Shown: positions 9,559 through 17,990, counted from the stretch's first letter. The stretch is DNA of 64,000 bases from Gallionella sp. (GCA_023229845.1 JALNYK010000018.1:1-64000), one strand, 5' to 3'. Made by a program: numbers and translations. The notes: a model not told the origin generated them from the sequence alone.

Positions 9559-10707
9559 ATGACTACACCAGCCGACAAAGCCCCCCGTCGCCCCCGCCAA
9601 CCGCGCGCTCCCAAGGTCACCGCGAGAACGGTCGCACAGGGCGACATCTCGCCCGAACAGAGCCGCGAAGGCATAGATAACTTCGTCGTGAACGAGGCAG
9701 TCGACGCCGCCACGCTCGCCAAGACCATCGCCGTCGAGGACATCGTCGCCACGCTGGGCCAAGCCGGCGCCCCCAGCCTCGCGAAGTCGCTGGAGGCGAT
9801 CATGGCCGGCGCTTCGCCGGAAGACGCCGCGATCCTGCGCAAGGCGCTGCTGCAACAGCCGGTCACAAGAGGCCCCACCCACCCGGACGACGAACTCGCG
9901 GACAATTGGCGCGAAGGCGGCTACCCCTACAAGAACCTGATGTCGCGCAGGACCTACGAGAAGCAGAAATATTCGCTGCAGGTCGAACTGCTGAAGCTCC
10001 AGGCCTGGGTCAAGGAGACTGACCAGAAGGTCGTCATCGTGTTCGAGGGCCGCGACGCCGCCGGCAAGGGCGGCACCATCAAGCGCTTCATGGAGCACCT
10101 GAACCCGCGCGGCGCGCGCGTCGTCGCGCTGGAGAAACCCTCCGAGGTCGAACGCGGCCAGTGGTACTTCCAGCGCTACGTGGAGCATCTTCCCACCGCC
10201 GGCGAGATCGTGCTGTTCGACCGCTCCTGGTACAACCGCGCCGGTGTCGAACGAGTGATGAACTTCTGCACGCCGGACGAATACAACGAGTTCATGCGCC
10301 AGACGCCGGAGTTCGAGCGCAACCTGGCGCGCAGCGGCATCCACCTGATCAAGTTCTGGTTCTCGGTCAGCCGCAAGGAACAGCATCGCCGTTTCGAGGA
10401 GCGCAAGGTGCATCCGCTGAAACAGTGGAAGCTCAGCCCGATCGACCTCGCCTCGCTGGACAAATGGGACGACTACACCAAGTCCAAGGAGGCCATGTTC
10501 TTCTACACCGACACCGCCGATGCGCCGTGGACCGTGATCAAATCGGACTGCAAGAAACGCGCGCGCCTGAACGCGATGCGCTACATCCTGCACAAGCTCC
10601 CGTACGACAACAAGGACATCGCCCACCTCTCCCCGCTCGACCCGCTGCTGGTCGGCCGCGCACACGTGGTGTACGAACAGGGCGAGAACGTGAACGCGCT
10701 GCTATGA
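9559..10707 (+). CDS. ppk2: Polyphosphate kinase 2 (PPK2)
   Basis: Transfers phosphate between polyphosphate and nucleotides (GDP/ADP to GTP/ATP, or the reverse) in the cytoplasm. The 382-residue protein has an unconserved basic/Pro-rich N-terminal extension of about 130 residues, then the PPK2 core: Walker A FEGRDAAGKGGTIKRF, the lid region with YFQRYVEHLPTAGEIVLFD and Walker B DRSWYNRAGVERVMNF. The long N-terminus and single domain suit the class I one-domain type; direction and nucleotide preference cannot be read from sequence. Its start is 2 nt after the upstream unknown gene, and its TGA overlaps the ATG of the MazG-like gene (ATGA), so the three are translationally coupled. Confidence 0.92.
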   Translation: MTTPADKAPRRPRQPRAPKVTARTVAQGDISPEQSREGIDNFVVNEAVDAATLAKTIAVEDIVATLGQAGAPSLAKSLEAIMAGASPEDAAILRKALLQQPVTRGPTHPDDELADNWREGGYPYKNLMSRRTYEKQKYSLQVELLKLQAWVKETDQKVVIVFEGRDAAGKGGTIKRFMEHLNPRGARVVALEKPSEVERGQWYFQRYVEHLPTAGEIVLFDRSWYNRAGVERVMNFCTPDEYNEFMRQTPEFERNLARSGIHLIKFWFSVSRKEQHRRFEERKVHPLKQWKLSPIDLASLDKWDDYTKSKEAMFFYTDTADAPWTVIKSDCKKRARLNAMRYILHKLPYDNKDIAHLSPLDPLLVGRAHVVYEQGENVNALL

Positions 10708-11069
10708 CCGACATGAGCGAACCGTCCGATCTGATTATGCTGCGCGACAAACTGCGCGCCTTCGCCGCAGAACGCGACTGGGAGCAATTCCATTCGCCGA
10801 AAAATTTGAGTATGGCGCTGATGGTGGAAGTCGCCGAACTGATGGAGCATTTCCAGTGGCTGACCGAATCGCAGTCGGCCGCACTGCCGCCGAAAACGCA
10901 ACAGGAGGTCGGCGAAGAACTGGCCGACTGCCTGCTGTATCTGGTGCGCCTATCCGACCGGCTGGGCGTGGACCTGCGCACAGCCGCGCTGGAAAAACTG
11001 GATAAGAATGCCGCGAAATACCCGGCTGAGCAAGTGCGCGGCAGTTCGAAGAAATACACGGAATACTGA
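10704..11069 (+). CDS. MazG-like nucleotide pyrophosphohydrolase
   Basis: A 121-residue all-alpha NTP pyrophosphohydrolase of the MazG/RS21-C6 type. The metal-binding pattern is visible: EVAELMEHFQW supplies the first EExxE-like helix and EEVGEELADC-type residues (VGEELADCLLYL) the second. Family members hydrolyse (d)NTPs to NMP and pyrophosphate and often clean damaged nucleotides (dCTPase-like). The ATG overlaps the ppk2 stop as ATGA; a longer upstream reading frame in the same phase is only a shadow of ppk2. The pairing with PPK2 points to a nucleotide-pool role. Confidence 0.85.
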   Translation: MTDMSEPSDLIMLRDKLRAFAAERDWEQFHSPKNLSMALMVEVAELMEHFQWLTESQSAALPPKTQQEVGEELADCLLYLVRLSDRLGVDLRTAALEKLDKNAAKYPAEQVRGSSKKYTEY

Positions 11070-11076
11070 AGCGGGC

Positions 11077-11343
11077 CTATCGCTTCCGGACGTGCAGCTC
11101 CGGATTCCGGATAAGCGCGTATTCCAGCGCATTAGCCAGGCTGTCGACCAGCGCGGCTTGCAACTCAGGACTGAGATCATCGGCAGAATCGACCGTTGCC
11201 TGATAGGCAGCCAGCGAGACCTGATGCCCATCCACGTCGAACGCAGCCACATGAACCGCTGTTGGAGCGGTCCAATACTCGATGTTTACGGCCGCTCCGT
11301 TTTCAAGACGAAACTCATTCCGGTTTGTTTTGTGTCGGCTCAT
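11077..11343 (-). CDS. Small hypothetical protein, 88 aa
   Basis: Not recognised. Starts MSRHKTNRNEF and has an acidic, helical C-terminal half (DDLSPELQAALVDSLANALEYAL). I use the ATG at 11343 because AAAGGAA precedes it; the longer in-frame ORF to 11529 runs into the YciI gene. It lies 38 nt downstream of the YciI-like gene on the same strand, so the two are probably cotranscribed. No signal peptide; cytoplasmic. Confidence 0.6.
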   Translation of the reverse strand: MSRHKTNRNEFRLENGAAVNIEYWTAPTAVHVAAFDVDGHQVSLAAYQATVDSADDLSPELQAALVDSLANALEYALIRNPELHVRKR

Positions 11344-11381
11344 TTTGAATTCCTTTCCTCGATAGTTTAGTCGCGGCAGGG

Positions 11382-11810
11382 TCAGCGCCCCTTCGCCGGT
11401 TTGGATAGTGCCTGCATCTCGGCGAATCCGGCCGCCGCCTTCTGAACGTCGGCAGGGAAATCGGTTATATCCTGCACTTGACGCACCTCGATGATCTCGT
11501 TGTCGGAAGCCGGGCAAAGCGACGCCCACCCGATGGCTTCCTCCTTCGAACTTACCTGTATCATCCAGTAACCGCCGAGCGTCTCGCTCACCCTATCGAA
11601 GGGGCCGTAGGTCACCGTGGGCTTGCCCTCCGAGAACGCCACACGCGCCCCCATCGACGGCGGATGCAGACCATCGAGCGTGAGCAGCACCCCGGCATCC
11701 TTCAGGGATTTGTTGAATTTCATCATCCCCTCGACAGCCTCTGCTCCGGGCATCGCACCCGGTTCCGCATTCTCGTATCCCTTTGGGATCATCAGCATCA
11801 TGAATCGCAT
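11382..11810 (-). CDS. YciI-like (YCII/DGPF-domain) protein
   Basis: A 142-residue protein of the YCII-related family. It begins MRFMMLMIPKGYENAEPG and carries the family's YGPFDRVSETLGGYWMIQV segment, a variant of the DGPFxExKE signature. Family members are small dimeric alpha/beta proteins with a conserved His/Asp pair; their catalytic role is mostly undefined, and some are found beside ECF sigma factors, which are absent here. A small unknown follows it on the minus strand. The family assignment is solid and the function open. Confidence 0.82.
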   Translation of the reverse strand: MRFMMLMIPKGYENAEPGAMPGAEAVEGMMKFNKSLKDAGVLLTLDGLHPPSMGARVAFSEGKPTVTYGPFDRVSETLGGYWMIQVSSKEEAIGWASLCPASDNEIIEVRQVQDITDFPADVQKAAAGFAEMQALSKPAKGR

Positions 11811-11941
11811 GGCGGGGCTCCTTATGGTTCCAGCATTAAGCCGAAGTTCTGAAGACGCGCTCGACGGCGCTGACGCAAATCTTGAACCAGAAGCGGCCGA
11901 TAAGAAATAAGCTGAATTGCTTAGGAAAACACTGATTAAGT

Positions 11942-12009
11942 CGTCATTTCCGCGAAAGCGGGAATCCAGCTTGTTGTTTTAACTGGGTTCCCGCTTTCGC
12001 GGGAACGAC
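11942..12009. repeat. Palindromic repeat pair (CGTCATTTCCGCG...GGGAAC type)
   Basis: Inverted copies of CGTCATT(T/C)CCGCGAAAGCGGGAA, the two arms about 30 nt apart. The ATTCCC-n8-GGGAAT core resembles the dRS3-type repeats of Neisseria and is widespread in betaproteobacteria. The surrounding stretch 11811-12092 holds no gene. Same family at 13369-13554, 41904-42028 and 54277-54365. Confidence 0.8.
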
Positions 12010-12092
12010 AAAACCATGCTTGTTCAGCGTTTCCTCTAATAGAGTGAGGCAATTGCACGATTTTCATCCTGAAAGTGCCCGACCGCCCGCAC

Positions 12093-13349
12093 TCATTTTT
12101 TCGTCAGCCACTCCGCCATCCCTTGCCCCGCCGTCCTGCCGCTAGCGAAGCAGGCGGTCAGCAGGTAGCCGCCGGTCGGTGCCTCCCAGTCCAGCATCTC
12201 GCCGGCGCAGAACACGCCGGGAAGCGCCTTCAGCATCAGGCGTTCGTCCAGCGCCTCGAACGGCACGCCGCCGGCGCTGCTGATCGCTTCGGCCAGCGGA
12301 CGCGGGGCGATCAGGCGTAGCGGCAGCGCCTTGATCGTCGCGGCCAATCGAACTGGATCGTTCATCTCCTCCGCGCTCAGCGCCTCGCGCAGCAGGTTGG
12401 CCTTGACACCCTTCAAGCCCAGGCGGCTTTGCAGGTGGCTGGAGAGCGAACGCGATCCGCGCGGATGAGCTACCTCAGTCTGCACGCGCTCCAGGCTCCA
12501 GTCCGGCAGCAGGTCGAGCAGCAGCACCACGTGGCCCGAGCGTTCGATCTCGTCGCGCAGCGCGGCAGACAGCGCATAGATCAGCCCGCCTTCGATGCCG
12601 TGTTCGGTGACGACGCATTCGCCGCGCTGCATCGCACCGCCGGCGGCGCATGCCGCGACAGACTTCAGCGGCTCGCCGACGTAGCGACTGCGGAAGTGCG
12701 GGCTCCATTCGATATCGAAGCCGCAATTGGACGGGCGCAACGGCGCGATCTCGATGCCGCGCTGCGCCAGCCAGGGCAACCATGCGCCGTCCGAGCCGAG
12801 CTGCGGCCAGCTGCCGCCGCCCAGCGCGAGCACGACGCCGTCAGAATGAACGATTTTCACGTTTGCCCCCTCTCCCGCTTGCGGGAGAGGGTTGGGGAGA
12901 GGGGAATGCTGCGTTTCAAAACGCAACGCGCCGTCGGCATCCCAACCGCACCAGCGATGGCGCGCATGGAAGCGCACGCCCTGCTCGCGCAGACTATGCA
13001 GCCAGGCGCGCAGCAGCGGCGCGGCCTTCATGTCTGTGGGGAAAACGCGACCGGAACTGCCGACGAAGCTTGCTATGCCGAGCCCTTGCATCCATGCTCG
13101 TAACTCTTGGGGTGGAAAGGCGCGCACCAGTGGTTCGACCTGTGCGCGGCGCGAGCCGTAGCGCGAGAGCAGGTCGTCCAGCGGCTCAGCATGGGTGATA
13201 TTCATGCCGCCCTTCCCCGCCATCAGGAACTTGCGGCCCACGCTGGGCATCGCGTCGTAGACATCGACCCGCACGCCGCGCTGCGCCAGCACCTCCGCCG
13301 CCATCAGCCCGGCGGGGCCGCCGCCGATAATTACGACATTCGGATTCAT
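12093..13349 (-). CDS. HI0933/YhiN-type FAD-dependent flavoprotein
   Basis: A 418-residue cytoplasmic flavoprotein. The N-terminus NVVIIGGGPAGLMAAEVLA is the Rossmann FAD-binding GxGxxG motif; GRKFLMAGKGGMNITHAE is the hallmark of the HI0933 family; the C-terminal FCAGEMLDWEAPTGGYLL closes the FAD site. Members include BaiN-like and TIGR03862-type proteins of poorly known substrate. Residues about 149-161 (SPLPNPLPQAGEG) are encoded by a GC-rich palindromic repeat read in frame at 12866-12904 and absent from the family core. It stands alone on the minus strand between two repeat clusters. Confidence 0.87.
   Translation of the reverse strand: MNPNVVIIGGGPAGLMAAEVLAQRGVRVDVYDAMPSVGRKFLMAGKGGMNITHAEPLDDLLSRYGSRRAQVEPLVRAFPPQELRAWMQGLGIASFVGSSGRVFPTDMKAAPLLRAWLHSLREQGVRFHARHRWCGWDADGALRFETQHSPLPNPLPQAGEGANVKIVHSDGVVLALGGGSWPQLGSDGAWLPWLAQRGIEIAPLRPSNCGFDIEWSPHFRSRYVGEPLKSVAACAAGGAMQRGECVVTEHGIEGGLIYALSAALRDEIERSGHVVLLLDLLPDWSLERVQTEVAHPRGSRSLSSHLQSRLGLKGVKANLLREALSAEEMNDPVRLAATIKALPLRLIAPRPLAEAISSAGGVPFEALDERLMLKALPGVFCAGEMLDWEAPTGGYLLTACFASGRTAGQGMAEWLTKK
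12866..12904. repeat. In-frame palindromic repeat inside the flavoprotein gene
   Basis: CCCTCTCCCGC-tt-GCGGGAGAGGG followed by TTGGGGAGAGGGG. Read on the minus strand it encodes SPLPNPLPQAGEG with no frame disruption. A related element lies in frame inside mfd (46012-46060). Confidence 0.8.
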
Positions 13350-13368
13350 CCCAGATAATCCATCAGGC

Positions 13369-13554
13369 CGTCATTCCGGCGCATAACCAGCGACTTGGCT
13401 GGCGTTGTTTGCCAGCTTAGTCGAATGGCTAGTAGTTCCATCAGGCCGGAATCAGACAGTTCGAAAATGCCCCGCGTTAGCGGGACGACACCTTGGCTTT
13501 GTCTGCTTCGCAGCATGTTTTTTATGACTGGATTCCGGCCTGCACCGGAATGAC
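13369..13554. repeat. Composite palindromic repeat region between the flavoprotein gene and selD
   Basis: Outer arms are inverted CGTCATTCCGG.../...CCGGAATGAC repeats. In the left arm the hairpin ATTCCGGC (13373-13380)/GCCGGAAT (13445-13452) is opened at its loop by a 48-nt structured unit (13384-13431). No gene lies in 13350-13595. Confidence 0.8.
13384..13431. repeat. 48-nt nested hairpin unit, copy 1
   Basis: Begins TAACCAGCGACTTGGCTGGC and ends TTAGTCGAATGGCTA. Outer stem TA-CCA/TGG-TA, inner stem CGACT..GGC/GCC..AGTCG. It sits in the loop of a CGTCATTCCGG-type hairpin. Other copies at 15702-15749 and 48480-48527 have identical length. Confidence 0.8.
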
Positions 13555-13595
13555 ATAACTTCGAATATCGCCTGTCCGGGTTCATCGACTTAAGC

Positions 13596-14642
13596 TCAGA
13601 CCACCGCCACCCGCGCCGCGCCTTCGCGCATTTCGCCGACAACCGCAGCCTGTTCGAAGCCGGCATCCCTGAAGCAACGCAGCACTGCATCCGCCGCTTC
13701 GGGGGCGACGCTCACCAGCAAGCCGCCGCTGGTCTGCGCATCGGCCAGCAGGCGGCGCTGCCAGGTTTCCAGTTCCGGTGCGAAGTCCAGGTCTTGGCCG
13801 TAGCTCGCGAGGTTGCGGTCGATGGCGCCTGGGCCTATGCCCTGTTGCGCCAGCGGCAAGGCTTCGGACAGCACCGGCACTTGGTCGAACTTCACTTCCG
13901 CGCCCAGCCCGGAGCCGCGACACACTTCCAGCAGATGGCCGAGCAGGCCGAAGCCGGTCACGTCGGTCAGCGCGTGTACACCGTCCATCGCGGACAGCGC
14001 GCTGCCGACGACATTTAGCTTGGTGGTCGCGGCGATCATCTGCGCGTAGCCTTCCGGCGAGAGCATGTCCTTCTTCAGCGCGGCGGCCAGCACGCCCACG
14101 CCGATTCCCTTGCCGAGGATCAGCACGTCGCCCGCTTGTGCCGCGCAATTCATCTTCAAGCGGTCAGGATGCACGACACCTATCGCCACGAGGCCGTAGA
14201 TCGGCTCGACCGAGTCGATGGAATGTCCGCCCGCGAGCGGAATACCCGCCGCTTTGCACACCGCTTCGCCGCCTTGCAGGATGGATCGTATGGTCTCGAC
14301 CGGCAGCTTGTTGATCGGCATGCCGACGATGGCCAGCGCCATGATGGGTGTGCCGCCCATCGCATACACGTCGGACAGCGCGTTGGTCGCGGCGATGCGG
14401 CCGAAGTCGAACGGGTCGTCCACGATGGGCATGAAGAAATCGGTGGTGGCGATGATCGCCTGCTGGTCGTTCAGGCGGTACACCGCCGCGTCGTCGCTGG
14501 TCTCGGAGCCGACCAGCAGGTCGGGGAACGGCAGTTTCGCCTTCGCTTCGCCCAGTATTTGTTGCAGCAGTCCCGGCGCGATCTTACAGCCGCAGCCGCC
14601 GCCGTGAGACAATTGGGTCAACTTCACTTCAGATGCATTCAT
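13596..14642 (-). CDS. selD: Selenide, water dikinase (selenophosphate synthetase)
   Basis: Makes selenophosphate from selenide and ATP in the cytoplasm; it is the selenium donor for selenocysteine and for tRNA 2-selenouridine. At 348 residues it is full length. The catalytic segment LSHGGGCGCK places Cys17, Cys19 and Lys20 exactly as in E. coli SelD, so this is the Cys rather than Sec form. SETSDDAAVYRL and TTDFFMPIVDDPFDFG give the ATP/Mg-binding Asp residues. It is divergent from selU, only 14 nt separating the two ATGs chosen here, so they share a promoter region. No selA/selB is seen in the window, pointing to selenouridine synthesis as the local role. Confidence 0.95.
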   Translation of the reverse strand: MNASEVKLTQLSHGGGCGCKIAPGLLQQILGEAKAKLPFPDLLVGSETSDDAAVYRLNDQQAIIATTDFFMPIVDDPFDFGRIAATNALSDVYAMGGTPIMALAIVGMPINKLPVETIRSILQGGEAVCKAAGIPLAGGHSIDSVEPIYGLVAIGVVHPDRLKMNCAAQAGDVLILGKGIGVGVLAAALKKDMLSPEGYAQMIAATTKLNVVGSALSAMDGVHALTDVTGFGLLGHLLEVCRGSGLGAEVKFDQVPVLSEALPLAQQGIGPGAIDRNLASYGQDLDFAPELETWQRRLLADAQTSGGLLVSVAPEAADAVLRCFRDAGFEQAAVVGEMREGAARVAVV

Positions 14643-14656
14643 TACCTTACCCGACT

Positions 14657-15691
14657 ATGCTTTTCAAAACCGCGAACCTATCACAGCTGGCCGAGTTTGA
14701 CGAAATTATCGACGTGCGCACGCCGTCCGAGTTCGCCGACGACCATATCCCCGGCGCGATCAACTGCCCGGTGCTGTCGGACGAGGAGCGCATCACCGTC
14801 GGCACGCTGTACAAACAGGTCTCGCCGTTCGAGGCGCGCAAAGTCGGCGGCGCGCTGGTCGCGAAGAACATCGCACGCCATCTGGAAACCGTGTTCCACG
14901 ACAAGCCGAGATCCTGGAAACCGATGGTCTATTGCTGGCGCGGCGGCCAGCGCAGCGGCGCGATGAGCATCATCCTCGCGCAGGTCGGCTGGATGGCACA
15001 CAAGCTGGAAGGCGGCTACAAGACCTACCGTCGCGACGTGCTGGATCAGTTGGAGACGCTGCCGCAGCAACTTGACTACCGCGTGGTCTGTGGCCCGACC
15101 GGCTCGGGCAAGAGCCGCCTGCTCGCGGCATTGGCGGAGACCGGACATCAGGTGCTCGATCTGGAAGGACTGGCGCGGCATCGCGGCTCGGTGCTGGGCA
15201 ATCTGCCGCAACAGCCGCAGCCGTCTCAGAAATGGTTCGACAGTCAGTTGCTGCTAGCCCTGCGCGAACTCGACCCGGCGCGCCCGGTGTACGTAGAATC
15301 GGAAAGCAAAAAGATCGGCAGCGTCGCCCTGCCCGCCTCGCTGTTCGACGCGATGCACGCAGCCGATTGCCTGGTGGTTGAAACGCCGCTGGAGGTGCGC
15401 GTCGCGGGTTTGCAGGAAGACTACCTCCATTACGTCAACGACCCCGAGGCGCTGATCGCACAACTGCAATCGCTGCACCAGTTCCACGGCAGCGAGAAAC
15501 TGCAGCACTGGAGCGAACTGATACACGCCGGAGACTACGCCGCCTTCGTCGAGGAACTGCTGACGCAGCACTACGACCCGACCTACTTCCGCTCCCTGAC
15601 CAAACACTACCCGAAACTGCCCGAGGCGCAGACCTTGGCGCTGAACGACTTGTCGCACAGGGCCTTGTGCGAAGCCGCAAAACAACTGTAG
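14657..15691 (+). CDS. selU: tRNA 2-selenouridine synthase (SelU/MnmH)
   Basis: Replaces sulfur by selenium in the wobble 2-thiouridine of tRNA-Lys/Glu/Gln using selenophosphate. The N-terminal rhodanese domain has EIIDVRTPSEFADDHIPGA and the active Cys93 in YCWRGGQRSGA; the C-terminal P-loop domain has GPTGSGKS at about 146-153. I take the ATG at 14657 (MLFKTANLS); an upstream ATG at 14633 would overlap selD. Neither has a clear Shine-Dalgarno. The stop codon TAG (15689-15691) is itself part of the GTAG that opens a REP element. Divergent from selD, its substrate supplier. Confidence 0.94.
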   Translation: MLFKTANLSQLAEFDEIIDVRTPSEFADDHIPGAINCPVLSDEERITVGTLYKQVSPFEARKVGGALVAKNIARHLETVFHDKPRSWKPMVYCWRGGQRSGAMSIILAQVGWMAHKLEGGYKTYRRDVLDQLETLPQQLDYRVVCGPTGSGKSRLLAALAETGHQVLDLEGLARHRGSVLGNLPQQPQPSQKWFDSQLLLALRELDPARPVYVESESKKIGSVALPASLFDAMHAADCLVVETPLEVRVAGLQEDYLHYVNDPEALIAQLQSLHQFHGSEKLQHWSELIHAGDYAAFVEELLTQHYDPTYFRSLTKHYPKLPEAQTLALNDLSHRALCEAAKQL

Positions 15692-15766
15692 GGGCGCGAT
15701 TTAACCAGCGACTTAGCTGGCGTTCTTTGACAGCTAAGTCGAATGGCTATGCAAAGCCATCGCGCC
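15688..15766. repeat. GTAGGGGCGCGAT REP carrying a nested 48-nt hairpin in its loop
   Basis: GTAG, then GGGCGCGAT (15692-15700) pairing with ATCGCGCC (15759-15766). The loop is filled by the 48-nt unit at 15702-15749 plus a short tail. An uninterrupted member of the same REP (GGGCGCGAT-TC-ATCGCGCCC) is at 22554-22624. The selU stop codon lies within its GTAG. Confidence 0.85.
15702..15749. repeat. 48-nt nested hairpin unit, copy 2
   Basis: Begins TAACCAGCGACTTAGCTG and ends CAGCTAAGTCGAATGGCTA. The inner stem CGACTTAGCTG/CAGCTAAGTCG is a perfect 11 bp around an 11-nt loop, and the outer stem is TA-CCA/TGG-TA. Confidence 0.85.
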
Positions 15767-15788
15767 TCAGCAACTAGGAGGCCAGCTC

Positions 15789-15874
15789 GTAGGTCGTGTT
15801 AGGCCGCAGGCCGTAACCCGACGGATGAACAATTGCGGAGAAATGTCGGGTTACGCTACGCTAACCCGACCTAC
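15789..15874. repeat. REP pair, GTAGGTCGGG family
   Basis: GTAGGTCG(T)GTTA...TAACCCGAC and an inverted partner TGTCGGGTTACGC...TAACCCGACCTAC. Together with the element at 15688 it fills the gap between convergent selU and the DODA dioxygenase gene. Confidence 0.82.
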
Positions 15875-15936
15875 GGAACTTACGCTCATACCGAGCCACG
15901 TACCAGTCAGGCTCCACATTGCGGGAGCCGAAACCC

Positions 15937-16716
15937 TCAACCCTCGAACACCCACGCATCCATCGCCAGCATGCCCAAGGTCGTCACGCGGTTCAGGTGC
16001 CGCGCGCTGCGGATGTCGTCCGCCGCACCGAGCGCGACGAACAACGGTAGCAGATGTTCGTCGGTAGGATGGTTCTGCACGGCATGCGGCGCGCGACTGC
16101 GGTATTCGATCAATGCCTGCAAATCGCCCTCCTGTATCCGTGCCGCAACCCAGTCACGAAACTCAGTCACCCACGCAGGCGCGGGCTCTCCCTCCGGGTG
16201 CCGGAAGATAGCGCGCAGGTTGTGAGTGATCGCGCCGCTGCCGACGATCAACACACCCTGTTCTCGCAACGGGCGCAATGCGCGGCCCAGCGCTACATGC
16301 CATGCGGGGTCTCGATCCGGCTGCAGCGAAAACTGCGCAACAGGCACATCAGCCTGCGGATACATGAAGCTCAGCGGCACCCATGCGCCGTGATCGAGGC
16401 CGTGCGTATCGTCCAGTTGCACCGCGATACCGGCCTGCTGCAGCGCTGCAACGGCGGCCTCCGCCATCTGCGGTGCGCCGGGCGCTTCATAGCGCAACCG
16501 GTATAACTCGTCAGAAAAGCCGCTGAAGTCGTGTATGGTCTCGGGCCGCAAGGCGTGGCTGACGGTGGGCACTGCCGTTTCCCAATGCGCCGAGATCATC
16601 AGGATGGAAGAAGGCCTGGGCAGGTCCTCGCCTAGCCGCCGCCAGGCCGAGCCGGTCTCGCCGCCATCCAGCGGCAGCGAGGGCGCACCGTGAGAGAGAA
16701 ACATAACCGGCATCAT
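15937..16716 (-). CDS. DODA-type extradiol dioxygenase-like protein (LigB superfamily)
   Basis: About 259 residues of the class III extradiol ring-cleavage/YgiD family: metal-dependent opening of catechol-like rings (DOPA in plants; E. coli YgiD acts similarly), cytoplasmic. Metal and active-site histidines are visible in FLSHGAPSLPLDGG, ILMISAHWETAVPT, THGLDHGAWVPL and PTDEHLLPLFVALG. The start at 16716 is set by a near-perfect AGGAGGT just upstream; an ATG 3 nt later is also possible, and the 14 residues further upstream are unsupported. Divergent from the aldo-keto reductase. The physiological substrate cannot be read from sequence. Confidence 0.87.
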   Translation of the reverse strand: MMPVMFLSHGAPSLPLDGGETGSAWRRLGEDLPRPSSILMISAHWETAVPTVSHALRPETIHDFSGFSDELYRLRYEAPGAPQMAEAAVAALQQAGIAVQLDDTHGLDHGAWVPLSFMYPQADVPVAQFSLQPDRDPAWHVALGRALRPLREQGVLIVGSGAITHNLRAIFRHPEGEPAPAWVTEFRDWVAARIQEGDLQALIEYRSRAPHAVQNHPTDEHLLPLFVALGAADDIRSARHLNRVTTLGMLAMDAWVFEG

Positions 16717-16816
16717 AGTCACCTCCTGATCGATGGAATCCCGGATCAATGCTAGCACGCCAGCACGCAGAAACGCTTGCGGCTAAAATGCAGGTCAAAA
16801 TTCAGGAGCAATAACC

Positions 16817-17851
16817 ATGGAATACCGGCAACTCGGCGACAGCGACCTGCGCATCTCGGCATTGAGCCTGGGCACGATGACCTTCGGCGAACAGAATGCC
16901 GAGGCGGAGGCGCATGCACAACTCGACTACGCGGTGTCGCGCGGCGTGAATTTCATCGACACCGCCGAGATGTACCCGGTCGCACCGCGCGCCGAGACGG
17001 TGCACCGCACCGAGAGCTATATCGGCGAGTGGCTCAAGCGACAGCAGCGCGACAAACTTGTCATTGCCACCAAGATCGCCGGGCCTGCACGCGGCTTTCA
17101 GTGGATACGCGGAGGCCCGCGCATCACCCGCGAACAGATCAATGCCGCAATCGACGCCAGCCTGCGCCGCCTGCAGACCGACTACGTCGACCTCTACCAG
17201 ATCCACTGGCCGGACCGTTATGTGCCGATGTTCGGCGCAACCAGTTACGACATGACGCAGGAGCGCGACAGCGTGCCCGTCGCCGAACAGTTGCAGGCGC
17301 TGGCGGAGCTGGTCAAGGCCGGCAAAGTGCGGCACATCGGGCTCTCGAACGAGACGCCCTGGGGGGTGATGGAGTTCGTGCGCTGCGCGGAACAGCTGGG
17401 GCTGCCGAAGATCGTGTCGATACAAAATGCCTACCACCTGATGAACCGCACGTTCGAGAGCGGCCTCGCGGAAGTCTGCCGCCATGCGAACGTCGGCCTG
17501 CTGGCCTACAGCCCGCTGGCGTTCGGCCATCTCACCGGCAAGTATCTGAACGACCCGCAAGCGCATGGCCGCATCACGCTGTTCCCGAACTTCGGCCAGC
17601 GCTACAACAAACCCAACGTGCCCGCCGCCAGCGCCGAGTATGTGCGTATCGCGCAGGAAGCCGGACTCAGTCCGGCGCAGATGGCGCTGGCATTTGCGCG
17701 CACCCGCTGGTTCACCTCCAGCGTGATCCTCGGCGCGACCAGCCTGCCCCAGTTGAAGGAGAATCTCGACAGCATGGAGTTGCAACTGTCCGCAGAGGTG
17801 CTGGGGCACATCGAGGAAGTACATCGACGTTACCCGAATCCCGCGCCGTGA
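16817..17851 (+). CDS. Aldo/keto reductase, Tas-like
   Basis: A 344-residue NADP(H)-dependent (beta/alpha)8 oxidoreductase close to E. coli Tas. Visible: RISALSLGTMTFGEQN near the N-terminus; catalytic Asp/Tyr in NFIDTAEMYPVAPRAETVH; Lys in VIATKIAGPARG; His in YQIHWPDRY; the C-terminal cofactor loop around SSVILGATSLPQLKENL. All four catalytic tetrad positions appear present. CAGGAG lies 9 nt before the ATG. Divergent from the DODA-type gene. Tas-like proteins have no firmly known substrate. Confidence 0.88.
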   Translation: MEYRQLGDSDLRISALSLGTMTFGEQNAEAEAHAQLDYAVSRGVNFIDTAEMYPVAPRAETVHRTESYIGEWLKRQQRDKLVIATKIAGPARGFQWIRGGPRITREQINAAIDASLRRLQTDYVDLYQIHWPDRYVPMFGATSYDMTQERDSVPVAEQLQALAELVKAGKVRHIGLSNETPWGVMEFVRCAEQLGLPKIVSIQNAYHLMNRTFESGLAEVCRHANVGLLAYSPLAFGHLTGKYLNDPQAHGRITLFPNFGQRYNKPNVPAASAEYVRIAQEAGLSPAQMALAFARTRWFTSSVILGATSLPQLKENLDSMELQLSAEVLGHIEEVHRRYPNPAP

Positions 17852-17910
17852 CCGGCTGCCGGGGCGCGCGCGACTGGACAGGACGATGAGGCGCTCCGCG
17901 ATCTCGCGGG

Positions 17911-17916
17911 TATAAT
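17911..17916 (+). promoter_or_regulatory. Candidate -10 box for the MASE1-GGDEF-EAL gene
   Basis: TATAAT, 75 nt upstream of the ATG at 17991. No good -35 is visible at normal spacing, so the call rests on the perfect hexamer alone. Confidence 0.3.
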
Positions 17917-17990
17917 CACAACCTAATTACAAGGCCGCCCGTCCGGAAAATTGGGCTCAACGCCGATGGCAGACAACTAGACCGGAAACA

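Noticed and set aside
10161..10703. An N-terminal extension of the MazG-like protein into ppk2
   Set aside because: In-frame but out of phase with ppk2; the ATG at 10704 overlapping the ppk2 stop gives a full-length MazG-like protein.
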